From Lumbricus rubellus (taxonomy: Eukaryota > Annelida > Clitellata > Crassiclitellata > Lumbricidae): DNA of 64,000 bases. The position numbers and the translations under genes are program-made. Of the stretch, positions 48,727-61,592 are shown in pieces. Numbering within the stretch: the stretch's first letter is position 1; each line of letters begins with the position of its first letter. The notes beneath the pieces were generated by a model. The model did not search any database and had not been told where the DNA came from. It saw nothing but the letters and a program-made list of their open reading frames with translations. The stretch is taken from assembly GCA_945859605.1 (NCBI GenBank), contig OX243820.1:22796450-22860449 (forward strand). The letters are read 5' to 3'.

Positions 48727-51152
48727 CATCATCGCTTTGCATACACATTGACTTCAAGCATGTCAAATACGTGACTGTTTATTTCGATCCTTCTTCGTCG
48801 TGCCTGAAGGATAACAGTACTGTCTTATAACTGGTTTTACAATTTTAACTGTATTTGAGAGGCTTTGTCAAGAGCTCTTGTGATGTTCCAATTTCTTGTT
48901 CTTTTTCTTCTAATAGCAGTTCAATCATTAATTGTTAAGATTTATTTATCAACAATGCATTTCTTCACTACAAAGCCATATTGATATGCTGTTAGACTTT
49001 AGACTTGATTAGTACCTATCACAGATTTGGATAAGTATTTTGCCCTTCATAAATTACGTGTACTGTGGAAAACACTTTTGTGGATGAAAACATCTTAGAA
49101 CGTAAAATATTGGCTAACATGGAAGATGAAGTCCATTCCAATTTTAATGTAAATTAATTCCCGTTTAATGAAAATACCATGTAACACGAAGAAATTTATA
49201 GGTGTGGAAAATGCAGCACAAAACCTAGAATAACAGTTTATTTTCAAGAACTGGCTTAACTCATCTAATGTGAAGCCATCACTTGTCTGGAGTTGGACTC
49301 TGAGGCCTATGAACTGATATTCCTTATTACAGTGCCTTAACATTTTGGCCTGATGCATTATTTTATTGCCTTGTCAGCTCAGGTCATCAATGATGACCTT
49401 TGCTGAACTGTAAAAAATGTTTAGAAGCTAACAGAATTATAAGTTAGGTTTTGTAGCGTGATTAAGATGGCAGCATTTTTCTAGCCTTCTATAGCTAATC
49501 AATCAGTTGGTCACAAACTGTTCTTTGCTTAATTTTTTTATTGATCAGACTGCAAATCGAACCTAGCTACCATGTATCCTTGTAATATTTCTCTATCTCA
49601 CTGGGTCTGTGAAGTGGTACAGACAGTGGTCATAAGTTTGGCACCACAGACTCATCTGCTATAATTATTGTTGTATTGGTGATGCACTGCAATCAATGGC
49701 TGGAAGCCGCTGGATCTCCTCATGTAGCAGAGATACTGGATGCATTGTCTGCCCACTCTTCGGTCAGGCAATGTTGCCCTCCACTTTGGATGACTCCCTC
49801 TTCAATCGTTAAGGTGAAATTCAGTTAGCACAGTCTTCATGCTAGTCCATGGCATTTCGTGGTGGATTTTGTCATAGTTGTAAAAAACGTTTTTTTCGTT
49901 TTTTATTCTCACGTCGTTTTTTTCTTTTTTTTATTTTTTTCCATCGTTTTTTATTATTTATTTATCTTTATTTATTCATTTACTTTCTGTTATTATTTTC
50001 CTTAATTTTAATTTTTCTGATATTTCTTATGTTTTCCGCGAACTCTCAAGGATTCAGCTAACTAAAGTCATTATTTCATCGTTTAACGTCATCATTTAAG
50101 AGATAGCCTGCGTGTAGTAGGTTCTTAATCAAGGTTTTCAAGGTTAAAATGCAGTTTTAGATGTAGCAAAGTCAATTTATTTTCTGTTTCCGTTTTTTAT
50201 CGGTTTTTTATTTTTTTCGTTTTTTACATCTATGGATTTTGTGCAATGTACACCTTTAGGCTACTTAGAATTTTATCAAATAAAAGCTGTGGTATGCATG
50301 TAACTTATAGCTTGAAATAAATAAACCACGCCATCCCCTTGGCTTGACATCCCTGGATTCTGACTTGGCATCGAAAGATTTGAAACGAACCAAACAACCT
50401 GGCTATTAGTGGACTGGACTTGATACAATGACAATGAATAAACTGTCTACCGAGGCTTTTCGTAGCACTGAGAAATTTAGATTAAATTAACATAACTTGG
50501 GACACATTGTAGTCTAAAAATCCCAGATCTGGTGTTTTTCTCTCACACACACGAGATGTTATACTTTATATGTAGATTAAATGATCAATATGCTTTCCTG
50601 TCAATTGCGTCCCAAGAAAAGTTTTTAGTGTTAAATGCACTAGACAATTATTAATGACCTCAACGTCAAAAGAACACACAAGATATACTCCGCTAAGAAA
50701 AAAACAGTCATAACAAGTACATCACTGCAGAAACAAACCGTAAAGCGGTTCATGATAACAAAATGACTTCCCTTACAAAGTTCAGTAGATAGATATCAGT
50801 TCAAATGTGGATCTACCAAAACAAAACTCGAAATGTCTGGCTTGAAAACAATAAATGAACCAAAGAAATTCGCATGTTCATTAGTTACCAAGGTAGTACT
50901 TTTAACCCAGTGTCTCTGCTTCAGATTCAACTGATACGAACTAGCCAATAAAACAACAAATTTCCACTAGAGATCATCCATACGTCGTTCCCAGTTCCCA
51001 CCCACGACACTTTAAACCCTGAGTATGGTAAACTAGGTTGCAATATTTTGCCACAAATGGGAGTGGAGTGTTGTAGTGGAGAGTTGTGCGAACTACAGAC
51101 AAGTGGCACAGTTTTCTTCCGTATAAATACACAGTGCAACATCAAAGCTGTC
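48727..51152. other. Convergent LSM8/SLC35B4 3' region, no gene seen
   Basis: A/T-rich sequence that should hold both 3' UTRs. Short ORFs only. A T-rich stretch at about 49880-50030 and 50180-50225 is dominated by TTTTTT runs. Confidence 0.4.
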
Positions 51153-51328
51153 GTGGCTAATCTTTCATATGGCAGCAAAACAATTAGTTAATTGGTTAAT
51201 AAGGTGCACTTCTAAACATTGCCCTCTAACATACACTCCAGTGGCTAACGTTTCATACGGCAGCAAAACAATTCATTAATTGGTTAATAAGGTGCACTTC
51301 AAAACATTGCCCTCTAACAAGCACTCCA
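51153..51328. repeat. 88-bp tandem duplication in the SLC35B4 3' region
   Basis: Units 51153-51240 and 51241-51328 are about 92 percent alike by eye (both with GGCAGCAAAACAATT and GGTTAATAAGGTGCACTTC). They lie just downstream of the SLC35B4 stop, probably in its 3' UTR. Confidence 0.85.
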
Positions 51329-51409
51329 CAAAGGAATTGAGAAAAGGTCAAGGAAAACAGAAGGGAAAATGGTTTCGATTTCATTGTCCAATTCCTAGAA
51401 AATTGAATT

Positions 51410-54400
51410 CTATTCACGTTTCTTTGTTCGATCTTTGACGGCATTTCGCAGCATTGTAAAGATATCGGTAAACAACAGGGTTCCGCCAAACACGAGTGCC
51501 GTGCCAATCCAGTGGAAAACAGTGAAAGGATTCTGGAAGTAAACGATGGAGAAGAGCAATGAGACAAACTTTCTAAGCGTCACCACAAGTGTGACTATCA
51601 ACGAGGGGCATTCACTGGTAAGGATGAATACACCCTTGATGCACACATACCTGAAAACATGTGGTCAACGAAAACAACTTTTTAAAACACCACTTTTTAA
51701 GCATACTCAAAATATATTTATCAGTACAACCCTATTCACAGTAATGAACTATTAGTATTGATCACCACTTCATTTTAAATACCAAACCTGAATCTTAATT
51801 AAAAAATTAAAGTTTTTTAAAGTGGCAATCAACAGCAAAACAATTCTTATATTGACGAATTTGACCCATTTTTCAATCATAAAATGAGAATTTCCTATGC
51901 ATTCTCAGTAATATTACAATTCATTATTTATGAACAATGTTAACTGCCAGCCACAATTTTTTTCACTGGTCAGCATCTACATTAATGACAATGTGCAGCA
52001 GCAAATCATGTCCGACTCAGTGAAACTCGATTGTGAATCATGAAAGGATAGCACTTGTGAAGAACAGCAGCATTGAAAACATGAACCCTCAGTGGATTTC
52101 ATAAACCTGTGCACAGTGTGCAACATTCCCATATTGGGGCTTCCATCACAGGAGCTACATTTTCTTCCTGTGGTTCCAACTGAAGCATTTTTAAAAATTA
52201 AAACCATCATTGCTTTTTTCCAATGCTAGAGTCAGGAGCGTTTGAAGAATTGCCATAGAAATTCTAGAATGAAAAATAAACAGTGAAAAGACCACTGATT
52301 GAAAACTTATGATCCGATATATTTTCAAATTTTATTTATGGTAAAACTAAAATCAAAGCGTAATTAGAATACTGGTTGGAAAGGATACTGTGTAGCAACA
52401 TTGCCTAAAAGATAAAGCCACATTTTTGGCACTGGAATCATCAACAGCGGTATTTCCAAAAGCTCTGCAAAAACAAACAATATGTATACATGTTATCAAA
52501 ATATTGAGACATAATTTAACCATCTTGCTCTTTAAAATTAGACTACGATCTCATCTCCCACTGCAAAAAGCCCCTTTAGGAGAAGTTTACACTGCAGTTC
52601 ATTAACTTATGTTAATGCCAAAGTGTAGTCACTAATAACGACTCTGTTACATCCGTAACATGCAGTAATCGTTAGCATGTTCTCCGTAAATATACCTTGA
52701 CATGTTACCAATACAGGTAACTAAAATGGCTTTTGAGATGCTGGTCCACATGCCTGGACAGTTTAAAATGTTTAGCCTTGAGCATTTGCACTGACAGTCA
52801 ACAGTGTTCGTAAGGCATACCAGAAGTAGCTTGCTACTGACGATGCTATAGAAATTGTTATTACAATTACAGGACCTACAGGTAGGTTCATTCGTAGTTA
52901 ATGTCAATGCTAACCTGATTGATTAAACAGCAAAATGTGATTGTAAGTGTCCTTGTAGAGCAGCAGAAAAACTGGCAGTGGCAATGCATGCTAAAACAAT
53001 AAAACAATAGAAAAACAATGCATTACACATATATGAACTGTCTTGGCATTTCTGCAACTCTAAGTACCTCACAAAAGTGACTCTGGCTAGTCTACATGAT
53101 GCCTGAGTTCTGCAGGATACTTAAGTAAAATCAATTTTGGTTGACAGTTCACATGTATTCAGAGACCTATTGACTCCCACAGACCTATATAGACTCTAGA
53201 TTGCGTCAACATTAAAGATTCGTTGACTCAAAACATGTACAGCGTTCATTGTTCGCAATTATGTTCAGTGACTGTATCATTCGACCGGGGGCGGGGGGTG
53301 TCGAGAAGTGCCCGCTTTTCTTGGTAAGTGTTGTGCAGTTAATTTGTACAGCAGCAAAACCAAACCTCTCTAAAAGGAGTTGATCTTGATATTAAAACTT
53401 GCCACAACAAAATCCATGATTACCTAGTTGGAAATTGAAATTGAATTCAAGTTCAGCATCAACCAAACAGGTGTGAATATGGAGGACATCAAAATTTGTG
53501 AATACATGACCTCGGTAGAGAAAATGGCTTGTCACTTAAAAGATGAGACAAGATAATTATGGCCTCTAATTAGTGCATGCAGCTGAAAAATTCGAGTGAC
53601 ATGAAGAGGCTGAAATTAGGCAAATGAACATTGCCATTGCACGTAATTTCCAACGCACAATGGTTGGCAAAATAAACACCTGCATAGATGTACATAATAT
53701 TATACAGTTCAAGTCTTAACCATGGCAATAGTAGATAGATAGATAGGAAAGAGATCAAGATATCTAGAGACTTCCTAAAAACTTGCTCACATTGTAGAAC
53801 AGCGCCTCAGCAGGATGCTTGCCATGCGTGGCGTAGACCGTCTCCTGATAAATGCCCATTCGTGCAGACAGGAAAAGTGCGAATGTTAACAATGCCAAAC
53901 CTGAAAGAAAACAAAAGACAATAATTAGATGGGTTGATATTAAACAGTCATTGATAAAAAAATTCTAATCATGTACAAAAAGAATTATTGTAAAACAGCA
54001 GGATGTGTCAGACGTACATGTACAGTTAATAATAATAACAATAATAATAACAATTACAATTTCTATGGCGCCGTAACACAGCCAGGCCATTACAAGGGCG
54101 CCTCACATTACTAAACTAAACAGCAGGATAGGCCTTGAGGAATAAATGAGTCTTAAGTCCAGATTTGAAGGAGTCAACCGAGCAAGCCGCTCGCAGGGCG
54201 GGAGGAAGACTGTTCCAGCATCTGGGGCCGACCACTGAGAAAGCGCGGTCACCGAAACGGGTTTTTATCCGCCGTACGCGAAGATCGCTTTTGTCGAGCG
54301 ATCTAAGTCGCAACCCGGAAGCGGAGGAGTGCGTCACGATGCAGAAATCACGCACATAATTGGGCGCGGCGATTAGTTAGTTAGTTGGGTAAGCCAGTAA

Positions 54401-57400
54401 CTGAAGGAAATACCTTGTCAAATGTGGTCTCAATAACTGTGCCACATAGACACAAATCTGCATTTAAACACCGATCTCAAACATGATCATGATTGTTATA
54501 ATTTAAATAAAATGAGCATTGAAGGGACCATGAGCAAGTCCTTCACTCGTAATTGCTTGGACGCTTCTGCATGAAACTCTAATGCAGTGTCCGCGCTGTA
54601 GTCGGGAGCGCCTCTGAGTAGAAAGCTTAAAGAGGCGCTAGAAAAATAATAAATAAATAAAATTAAAGAGCAGTTTAAAGCTGTTATTAATGACGGTCAC
54701 ATACCGAACAACCAACGCATGTAGTCATAAAATAGAGCATCAACCTCTTCAGATGTAGCGTCTTTTGCAGCAGACTTCTACAAACATTTAATCATTTATT
54801 GCATTATTATTATTTTATCTGTACACAAACTTTCCCAATGTTGTACATTCTTAAACAACAATCTCTAACTAATTTATAAAATGGTTATATCCTGTTCATG
54901 TCTGTTAAACAAATGACTTTTCAGATGAGGAAAAATAGATATGCTTTTGAGTCTGCTGAAAGGAAATGGAAAAATTCCTCCAGAACAGCAGCAGATTAGC
55001 TAGTTTTAAATTGCCAAATTCTAACTGTCGAAACAGGTTTATACTTGTAAGATATTCCACAACTGCAGCCCACGTAGGAATGATTTTGGGATTACCGGAT
55101 GTTCAGCAGTGAAAATAAGCAACCATTATGCATGCAACTTTTTCAATGTTTTGTCATTTCACAACATGCAGTCAAAATTCAGAAAATCATGTTGAAACAG
55201 TTGGAAGACTCAAAGTTGCATTTATCAAACTGCCCCTATATTGTTGAATTATTAAAATCAGAAACTCTCTAAAGAACTAAAATGTGAGGTCCAACCATTG
55301 TCTAGAAGAAAGCAAGCAACGTCAATTCTTACCACTTCTCCCGAAGAAGCGATCGTCGCCATTGCTATTCCAAACGTTATCATCAGAACCGATATATATT
55401 TGGAGAGCTTGTACCTGCGCAGAAAACACACTATCCATTTTAACCCTTTGAACCCGACGGGCCAGTTTTCCCGGCCCGTTATCCATAGAGTTACGAGGGC
55501 TCCGGGTTCAAAGGGTTAATTCAAAACCATTTTAAATGAACACACATATATGTAGAGATTCAAAATACACAAGTATATTCTATATAAATATATCACCTGG
55601 TCACCTGGTGCCGTCAGCTACTGGAGCTCTGGCGAAAGCCCTGGTGCATCTTCTCCAGTTGATCCTCTCCCTAGTCGCCTCTCTTAGTTCCTCCAGTCTC
55701 ATGCCAGACTTTTCCTGTACTTCATCCAACCATTTCTTCCTTGGTCTTCCGCATCTTCTCCGTCCCTCACCGCATGCCGTCATCAGCTCCTTTTCCAAAC
55801 CGTTAGATCTCATCACATGGCCGAAGTAGCTCAATTTCCTCCAAGTTGCTGTTTGCTGCAGTGTCTCCTCCCTCTCTATTCCGAGCTCCTCGCGCACCGA
55901 TTCGTTAGTTCTCTTCTCCGTCCATGAAATCCTTAGCATCTTTCTCCAAATCCACATCTCACACGCGTTGATTTTCTTTTCCATATCCCGTGTCTTTGTC
56001 CATGTCTCGCATCCATATAGGACGACTGGGAAGATCAGTGCTCTTACCAGTCTTTTCTTTGTTTCCCTGCTCACGTATTTGTCCTTCCAAATCTTTTCCA
56101 GACCGTTCATTGCCGTTTTCCCCATTGTTACCCTCCTCCTTATTTCCATATCACTTCTTCCCTCCTTCTCTATCATAGATCCCAGGAATGTGAAGCTCGA
56201 TACTACCTCTATCGTTTCTCCATCCACCTCAAAGTTTTTCCATGTTGCAGTTGTCATAACCTTTGTTTTCTTTACATTGAAGTATAGTCCCGCCTTTTCG
56301 CTTTCCTTCCTGACTCTTCTTATTAACTCGACTAGGTCGTCCCTCTTACCCGCCAATAATGTCGTATCATCGGCGTACCTCAGATTATTCAGTATTTTCC
56401 CCGCTATCCTTACCCCCTCTGTTGCCTCCTCCAATCCAGCCCTCCTCATAATTCTCTCGGCATACAGATTGAACAGGAAAGGGGACAAAATGCACCCCTG
56501 CCTCACTCCTTTCCTTATTTTAAATTTCCCTGTGTCACCATATTCAGTTCTTATTACCGCTTCTTGATCCACATAGAGGCCCCGTAGTAGTTTAATCAAA
56601 TGCTTCGGAATTCCCATCTCAATTAGCGTCTGCCACAGTAGTGTATGGTCTATGCAATCAAATGCCTTGCTATAGTCTATAAAACACATATGCACCTGTT
56701 GCCCGTATCCCCTCTGTCTCTCCATAATCCACCTTATATTGGCGATGTGATCGCGCGTTCCTCGCGCCTTCCTAAATCCCGCTTGGTTGGTTGGTAATTC
56801 CCTTTCGATTGTCTTCTCCATTCTTTTGTGGATTATTTTGAGGAGTATTTTGCTCGTGTGCGATATCATCGCTATCGTTCGATAATTTCCACACTCTCTT
56901 GCATCTCCTTTCTTGAATATTGGTATGAACACGGACCTTTTCCAATCCTCCGGATTGGAAAAGGTCCGTGTTCATACCAATATAAATATATAACATCTAA
57001 TAAAGTCTAATTATTAGAGTAAAATCAAACTGATTAAAATGACTGATTAAAATCACATAAGACAAAGACGAAGCTTCAAAAATAATTATAAGTATAATTA
57101 TTTCATTGTAATTGCAATTGTAATTGAACATTTATATAGCGCCGCTCACAGATTCAGTAGCGCAGATTCATGTTAGTAAGTAACACTTTGCAATTGATTT
57201 CAGAGTACTTATACATTATTTCTATTACAATCAATGCAAACTTGTTTAACTCAAGACATACCTGTGTTTCAGTATAATTACTCCAAGAACAAGATTGGCA
57301 ATTAGTGAACCCTGCAACAGAATCATCACACTCAAGGATTTATCCAACGCCAATATGCATGCACAGATTAATTGATCAATCAATTGATTGGCCGACTCAA

Positions 57401-57907
57401 TTGTTGCTCGACAGAATGATTGAGCAGCTATAAACATGAATAAATTCTTACAAACTGTTGATCGAATTAATAAATTTAGCAATTTAGTTAGAGATTACCT
57501 ATGTCCTATCTACATTGCAGCTTGCACTGAAATTAACAATGAATTTAGCAGAATGGAGTTTATCTGGTCAAACAGTGATAAACAAGGGGTCTTCCTGATG
57601 CAGCTTGGTGCAGTACTTCTTAATTTCATCAGTTAAAATTACATTTAATTTCCTGAATTTTTATAATGATAAGAAGACATACATCCGAAGCAGACAGCGT
57701 CAGACACAATAAAAGAAATTGTGCACCTGTTGTTCATGGCAGGAGAGAACACTTTTCCAATAAACACATAATTAACCTGCACTAATATAGATTATTAAAT
57801 TGTAATCTTATCTTGTGGCACTGGTTGTTCGATTGTTGCTAACGATGAAAAGAATATAATGATTATAGCAATTATAACGAGATAACATGAGTACATACCA
57901 CATATGA

Positions 57908-57938
<31 letters not shown>

Positions 57939-59655
57939 TAACCTACTGCTCTGAATATCATGTGCAGTGGCATTGAGATGTTGAAATTAAGCGCATAGTT
58001 GTTCGCAACACTCGTCACAAAAAACAGCGTCACCATAACAGCATACGTCCTAGAAAGAAGAACAGTACAGAAAACCAAAGCATAAACTTATGGCTTAAAT
58101 TAAAGTCAAATACTATCTATAAATCTTTACAAATCCGGCTTCTATCACACCAGGGTATAATATCTGAAACAAACTTAGTAGAGGCAGGTTGGACATAACT
58201 TTATTAAAACAGGATGGTGTGCAAGTCCAGTTCATATTTTGTGCCTTCTTTACTACAGTGAATTATTTTGCTTATATGCAGAATCTGATCACCAATTGCT
58301 AACAAGCTGAGTTTATTGCTGCTTTGTGGATTTATTTTCTCCGTTCTGTTGTGGACAGTTGTAAATGTTTGCTCATTGTCTTGGGCCATGTGAGATGTCT
58401 ATAACAGTAACTGGGTCATCTTTGTCTTTGAATAGAAGTGACAATGAAGAGACCTCAACCTCTGGTGCGTGGTGGCATTATGATTTACCGACCAACAGAT
58501 GAATACCTGTTCAATGCTTACTCCGTGGTTGATAGGAAAGCCGGACACGTGTGCCTTCCACCAGTATGGGAATGCTGGGTGGAAGCAAAACATGTCCAGC
58601 GAATTTTACCACCCATCTTTGCTCCCCAATATTGATATAAAGATTTTTAACATGACACCATGTGTCAATTATAATGCATTGTAATCTGCTGCTTTAGCTC
58701 CACATGTGTGCATTGTTGTGCATACTATGCATGCAATTGGTGACACTTCTAATTTATTTCTGCACATTGTTTTGCTTTTCCAATGACATTTCTGTCTTGA
58801 TTACATCTAACATCATATCTAACATCATACAGATTGGTACAGGGAGCACTTTTGTGAGACTAAGTTTCTGATCATGACAGACACTGCACACTAAATAAAC
58901 ATCTTTAGAAGCAACAATAAGAACATAACCATTACTTAATAATAGGAATAGGCCCAAGTTAACAATATAAAACAAAGAACAAACTCAGAGCAAGTATATT
59001 AACGTACGATATTGGAATCACAGGTGCTTTGGTTCCAAAGTGAGCAGCTGTTACGAATCCTTCGAAGGCAATGAATAGGAACTGAGCAAGCGTTATGATG
59101 TTGCCACTGCTCGGACATTCCCTGTTTGCAAATTAAAAGAAACCACTTTGCAAACACAGACTTGTATAGTAATCCCAACTTAAATAATTTGAAAAGTTCC
59201 CAAGTTATCAAACTACAATTATAAATAGAAAACGGTAGAAGATGACTTAACCATGTCACATTGCTATTTAAGACACAGAACATTTGAAAGCGCTGCTGAT
59301 TTCTGAGTGGTGCCATATAAATGTATCGTTATAATTACAGCACGACTCATTGCTTCCAAACTCATGCTAGCTAAGTAAAAAGGCCAGGTTAATAAATTAT
59401 AAATGAAGGAAAAATATGCAGTATATAAACGAGTAAATAGAAAGTTGTCCATGTATGTGAAAGAAAACAGATGGAAGAGTTGCAGCGAAAGAAGATTTTT
59501 CAGTTATCTTCGTGACAAAACAAATTAATGCAAACCATCACTTTCAATACAGTCGTAGATCTAACAAGTGTCACTTACTTTATCAGAAGCTCCAAGAAGA
59601 CCACATTACTACAGCAGCCGATAAACACAAGACTTATGGGCAGAATCGGATGCAT
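51410..59655 (-). CDS. SLC35B4: SLC35B4, nucleotide-sugar transporter (10 exons)
   Basis: ER/Golgi antiporter family for UDP-xylose and UDP-GlcNAc. Exons in transcript order: 59655-59579, 59121-59008, 58049-57947, 57311-57262, 55414-55333, 54777-54705, 53900-53791, 52990-52915, 52464-52389, 51650-51410. They sum to 1002 nt (333 codons plus TAG; human 331) with all phases consistent. Family signatures are FIGCCSNVVFLELL at the start, NNYALNFNISMPLHMIFR, GSLIANLVLGVIIL, FALFLSARMGIYQE, HALPLPVF and TLRKFVSLLFSIVYFQNPFT. About ten hydrophobic segments are expected. The protein ends KKRE, a canonical KKXX dilysine ER-retrieval signal. Exon 9 uses a weak donor (CA|gtatcc). Intron 4 carries a large sense-oriented LINE fragment. 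Confidence 0.95.
54055..54360 (-). mobile_element. LINE 3' remnant (CR1/L2-like) in SLC35B4 intron 6
   Basis: The reverse strand encodes FSVVGPRCWNSLPPALR and FKSGLKTHLFLKAY, a classic CR1/L2 ORF2 C-terminus. A stop and a tail with GGCGCCCTTGTAATGGCC and TACGGCGCCATAGAAATTG follow, then (ATT)n. The frame is intact over about 79 codons. Confidence 0.8.
54530..54660 (+). mobile_element. LINE 3'-tail fragment in SLC35B4 intron 6
   Basis: CAGTGTCCGCGCTGTAGTCG, GGAGCGCCTCTGAGTAGA and AAAGAGGCGCTAGAAAAATA, then (AATA)n. Same tail family as 7441-7652. Confidence 0.65.
55440..55519. mobile_element. TTAA-ended micro-element, 80 bp
   Basis: TTAACCCTTTGAACCCGACG against CCGGGTTCAAAGGGTTAA. The inverted ends are nearly perfect and the edges are TTAA. 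It lies 26 bp upstream of the acceptor of SLC35B4 exon 5 (transcript sense). Confidence 0.65.
55601..56983 (-). mobile_element. Truncated LINE with intact reverse-transcriptase ORF (RTE/BovB-like)
   Basis: An open frame of 443 codons (56932-55601) starts inside the reverse-transcriptase domain (FIPIFKKGD, NYRTIAMIS). It contains QAGFRKARGTRDHI, the catalytic LRYADDTTLL, VRQGCILSPFLFNLY, the FLGSMI thumb region and YFGHVMRS near the end. The N-terminal endonuclease is absent. The DGETIEVVSSFTFLGS block resembles RTE/BovB-clade proteins. It is sense to SLC35B4 in intron 4. The 5' junction is a perfect fold-back (56917-56983). Confidence 0.85.
56917..56983. repeat. 32-bp perfect inverted repeat at the LINE 5' junction
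   Basis: Arms 56917-56948 and 56952-56983 are exact complements separated by TCC. The inner arm is LINE coding sequence; the outer arm is an inverted copy of the same 32 bp, after which homology ends. Confidence 0.95.
57125..57165 (-). mobile_element. LINE 3'-tail fragment
   Basis: ATTTATATAGCGCCGCTCAC preceded by a (TTGTAA)n-like stretch, in SLC35B4 intron 4. Confidence 0.5.
57906..57940 (+). repeat. (ATA)n microsatellite next to an SLC35B4 donor
   Basis: About eleven AAT/ATA units immediately beyond the exon 3 splice donor (minus strand). Confidence 0.9.
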
Positions 59656-60962
59656 GTCTGCGTCAATACTCCTTCGATTTTCTAAACAAATACCCTGTTA
59701 TATTAACATAACTTGTTTCTGGGCAAAGTCTGTGGAACAAAACAAGTGCCTTCCCTAAAGTTCAAAGATCACCAGATGCCACCATACGCTCGCGTAATCA
59801 CGTGTGCCTGGTGTGGCTCAGAGTGCCAAGATAGTATCGTGACCGCACACCATGCAAGTGTCAAGTCACGACACCAATCCATTCACCTAAAAATGCACTA
59901 AAATTATATTTAATTCCCGTTCTACTTTAAAAGGCACCAAATGCGACTTGATAACATCATGTTTATATAATCATAGTCAACATAATTATATCAGTATAAT
60001 ATTTATTTTGGTCTTACAAACCGGAAGTCGGATTCGCCCCAGAGCAAGTTCCTTGGTTACAACTTTTGAAACCATAAAATAATTTATATCATAAATTCAT
60101 AACTCATAAGTCATAACCAGTGGAGGGGTTAGTCAACCCCTTCACCCTGGGAAGCGTGGTGGAGGGCGAGAAACCCGAATATCACTAACAAAACACATAC
60201 ATCCCATTTCCACACCTTGGCCACACGTTCGCAAATATTGCATAAAACTTGGACATTGGTCGACCAGAACTACCCCCACCGGCCTGTCACCACCCGCCCC
60301 ACACTTCTGACCGTCAGATGTGACAGCATTCATAAAAACATCGATTCCCCGATCAAGGAAGGACGACCCGTACGATTTTGAATCACTGTCGCAGAAAATT
60401 GTGGTATTTTAGCATCTTCAGCAAAGTTCTTGAGCCTTCTGAAATTGTTAGGCTAATAATATTAGGCTACTGCCTTTTGAGCAGGCGCAGTATCATAGCT
60501 TATCTACGAGCCTAAAATATAATGACGTATTCATTAATTTTTTAAGGGGAAGTGTAAAATAGCGAATGTAGCACGAAAACGACTAATAAGACAGTTAAGA
60601 CTTAGGCCTAAATAATATAAAATTTACACTAAATAACAAATTCTCCAAGCAACCCATAAAGCTTTGCGATCTCATAACGTATAATACTGATACTAGTCTA
60701 TGATTTTTCTTAAAGGAAGTGAGTTTGTGTACAAGTTCAAAAATAATTTGTTATGTAATTATAATATAATTGTTAGCTTTCATAATTATTATTAAATATA
60801 TTTGTGTTTCGTGTTGATCATATTTATGCAATGGTTAGTTAGTGAAGCGCTAGGATTTTTGCGATGGTTGAAACTGACCAAACTTAGTATTATTACATAA
60901 TTTAGTTTTGACCACACCCCTCCCCATATTGACCGTAGTGCTGTATTAAGGCTTGCCAATCG
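59656..60962. other. SLC35B4 upstream region, no gene seen
   Basis: Presumed promoter side of SLC35B4. It holds only short ORFs and A/T-rich DNA, with no recognisable transposon ends. Confidence 0.4.
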
Positions 60963-61592
60963 GGTTATTGTTACTGAAGTCTCGGTAAATCGTAAACAGT
61001 ATGGCCGCCAACGAATGCAATAAAATTAGAGTGCCGCCTATGGAGGAAATCGCAACATGCATCCCAACATGCAAAGCGTGAGGGTCGGTTAGGGCTCAGG
61101 TTAGGCGTCGTGAGGGTCGCCTAGGTAAACACGCACACTGAGTGCCCGTACTCCAAATAATATGGCTGCCAAGGAATGCGATAAAATTAGAGCGCGACCT
61201 ATAGACGACATTGTTCATCAATTCAGCCTCAATTTCAGCAGAATGACTGCACTAACCCTAAAACTAACCCTAACCGACCCTCACGGCGCCTAACCTGAGC
61301 CCTAACCGACCCTCACGCTTTGCATGTTGAGATGCATGTTGCGATGTCGTCGATCGGTCGCGTTCTAATTTTACGGCATTCGTTGGCTGCCATATTGTTT
61401 GGAGTACGGGCACTCAGTGTGCGTGTTTACCGGTTAGGGTTAGTTTTAGGGTTAGTGCAGTCATTCTGATGAAATTGAAGCGTGCTTTAATTTTCGCGGA
61501 AATATTGGGCCGTATGTCGGGCCGCTCTGTTATACACGCATCTACGTCGGCCATACTGTTTACAATTTACCGAGACGTCAGTCACAATCACC
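60963..61592. mobile_element. Family-B element, short copy, with family A nested inside
   Basis: Termini GGTTATTGTTACTGAAGTCT and (complement) GGTGATTGTGACTGACGTCT. The TSD is GCCAATCG/GCCAATCA (7 of 8). About 332 bp of family-B sequence remains after removing the nested element, far shorter than the 1097-bp copy. Confidence 0.75.
61134..61431. mobile_element. Family-A MITE, 298 bp, nested in family B
   Basis: Termini GGTAAACACGCACACTGAGT and complement. The interior carries CTAACCCTAAAACTAACCCT. No clean TSD is visible, so the insertion may have been altered by recombination between related repeats. Confidence 0.8.

Noticed and set aside
49849..50061. 70-codon hydrophobic ORF as a membrane peptide gene
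   Set aside because: The Phe/Leu/Ile content simply reflects a T-rich low-complexity stretch.
55601..56932. 443-codon open frame as a host gene
   Set aside because: It has LINE reverse-transcriptase motifs (YADD, FLGS, FGHV), begins mid-domain, and lies in an intron with a fold-back junction. It is a transposon fragment.
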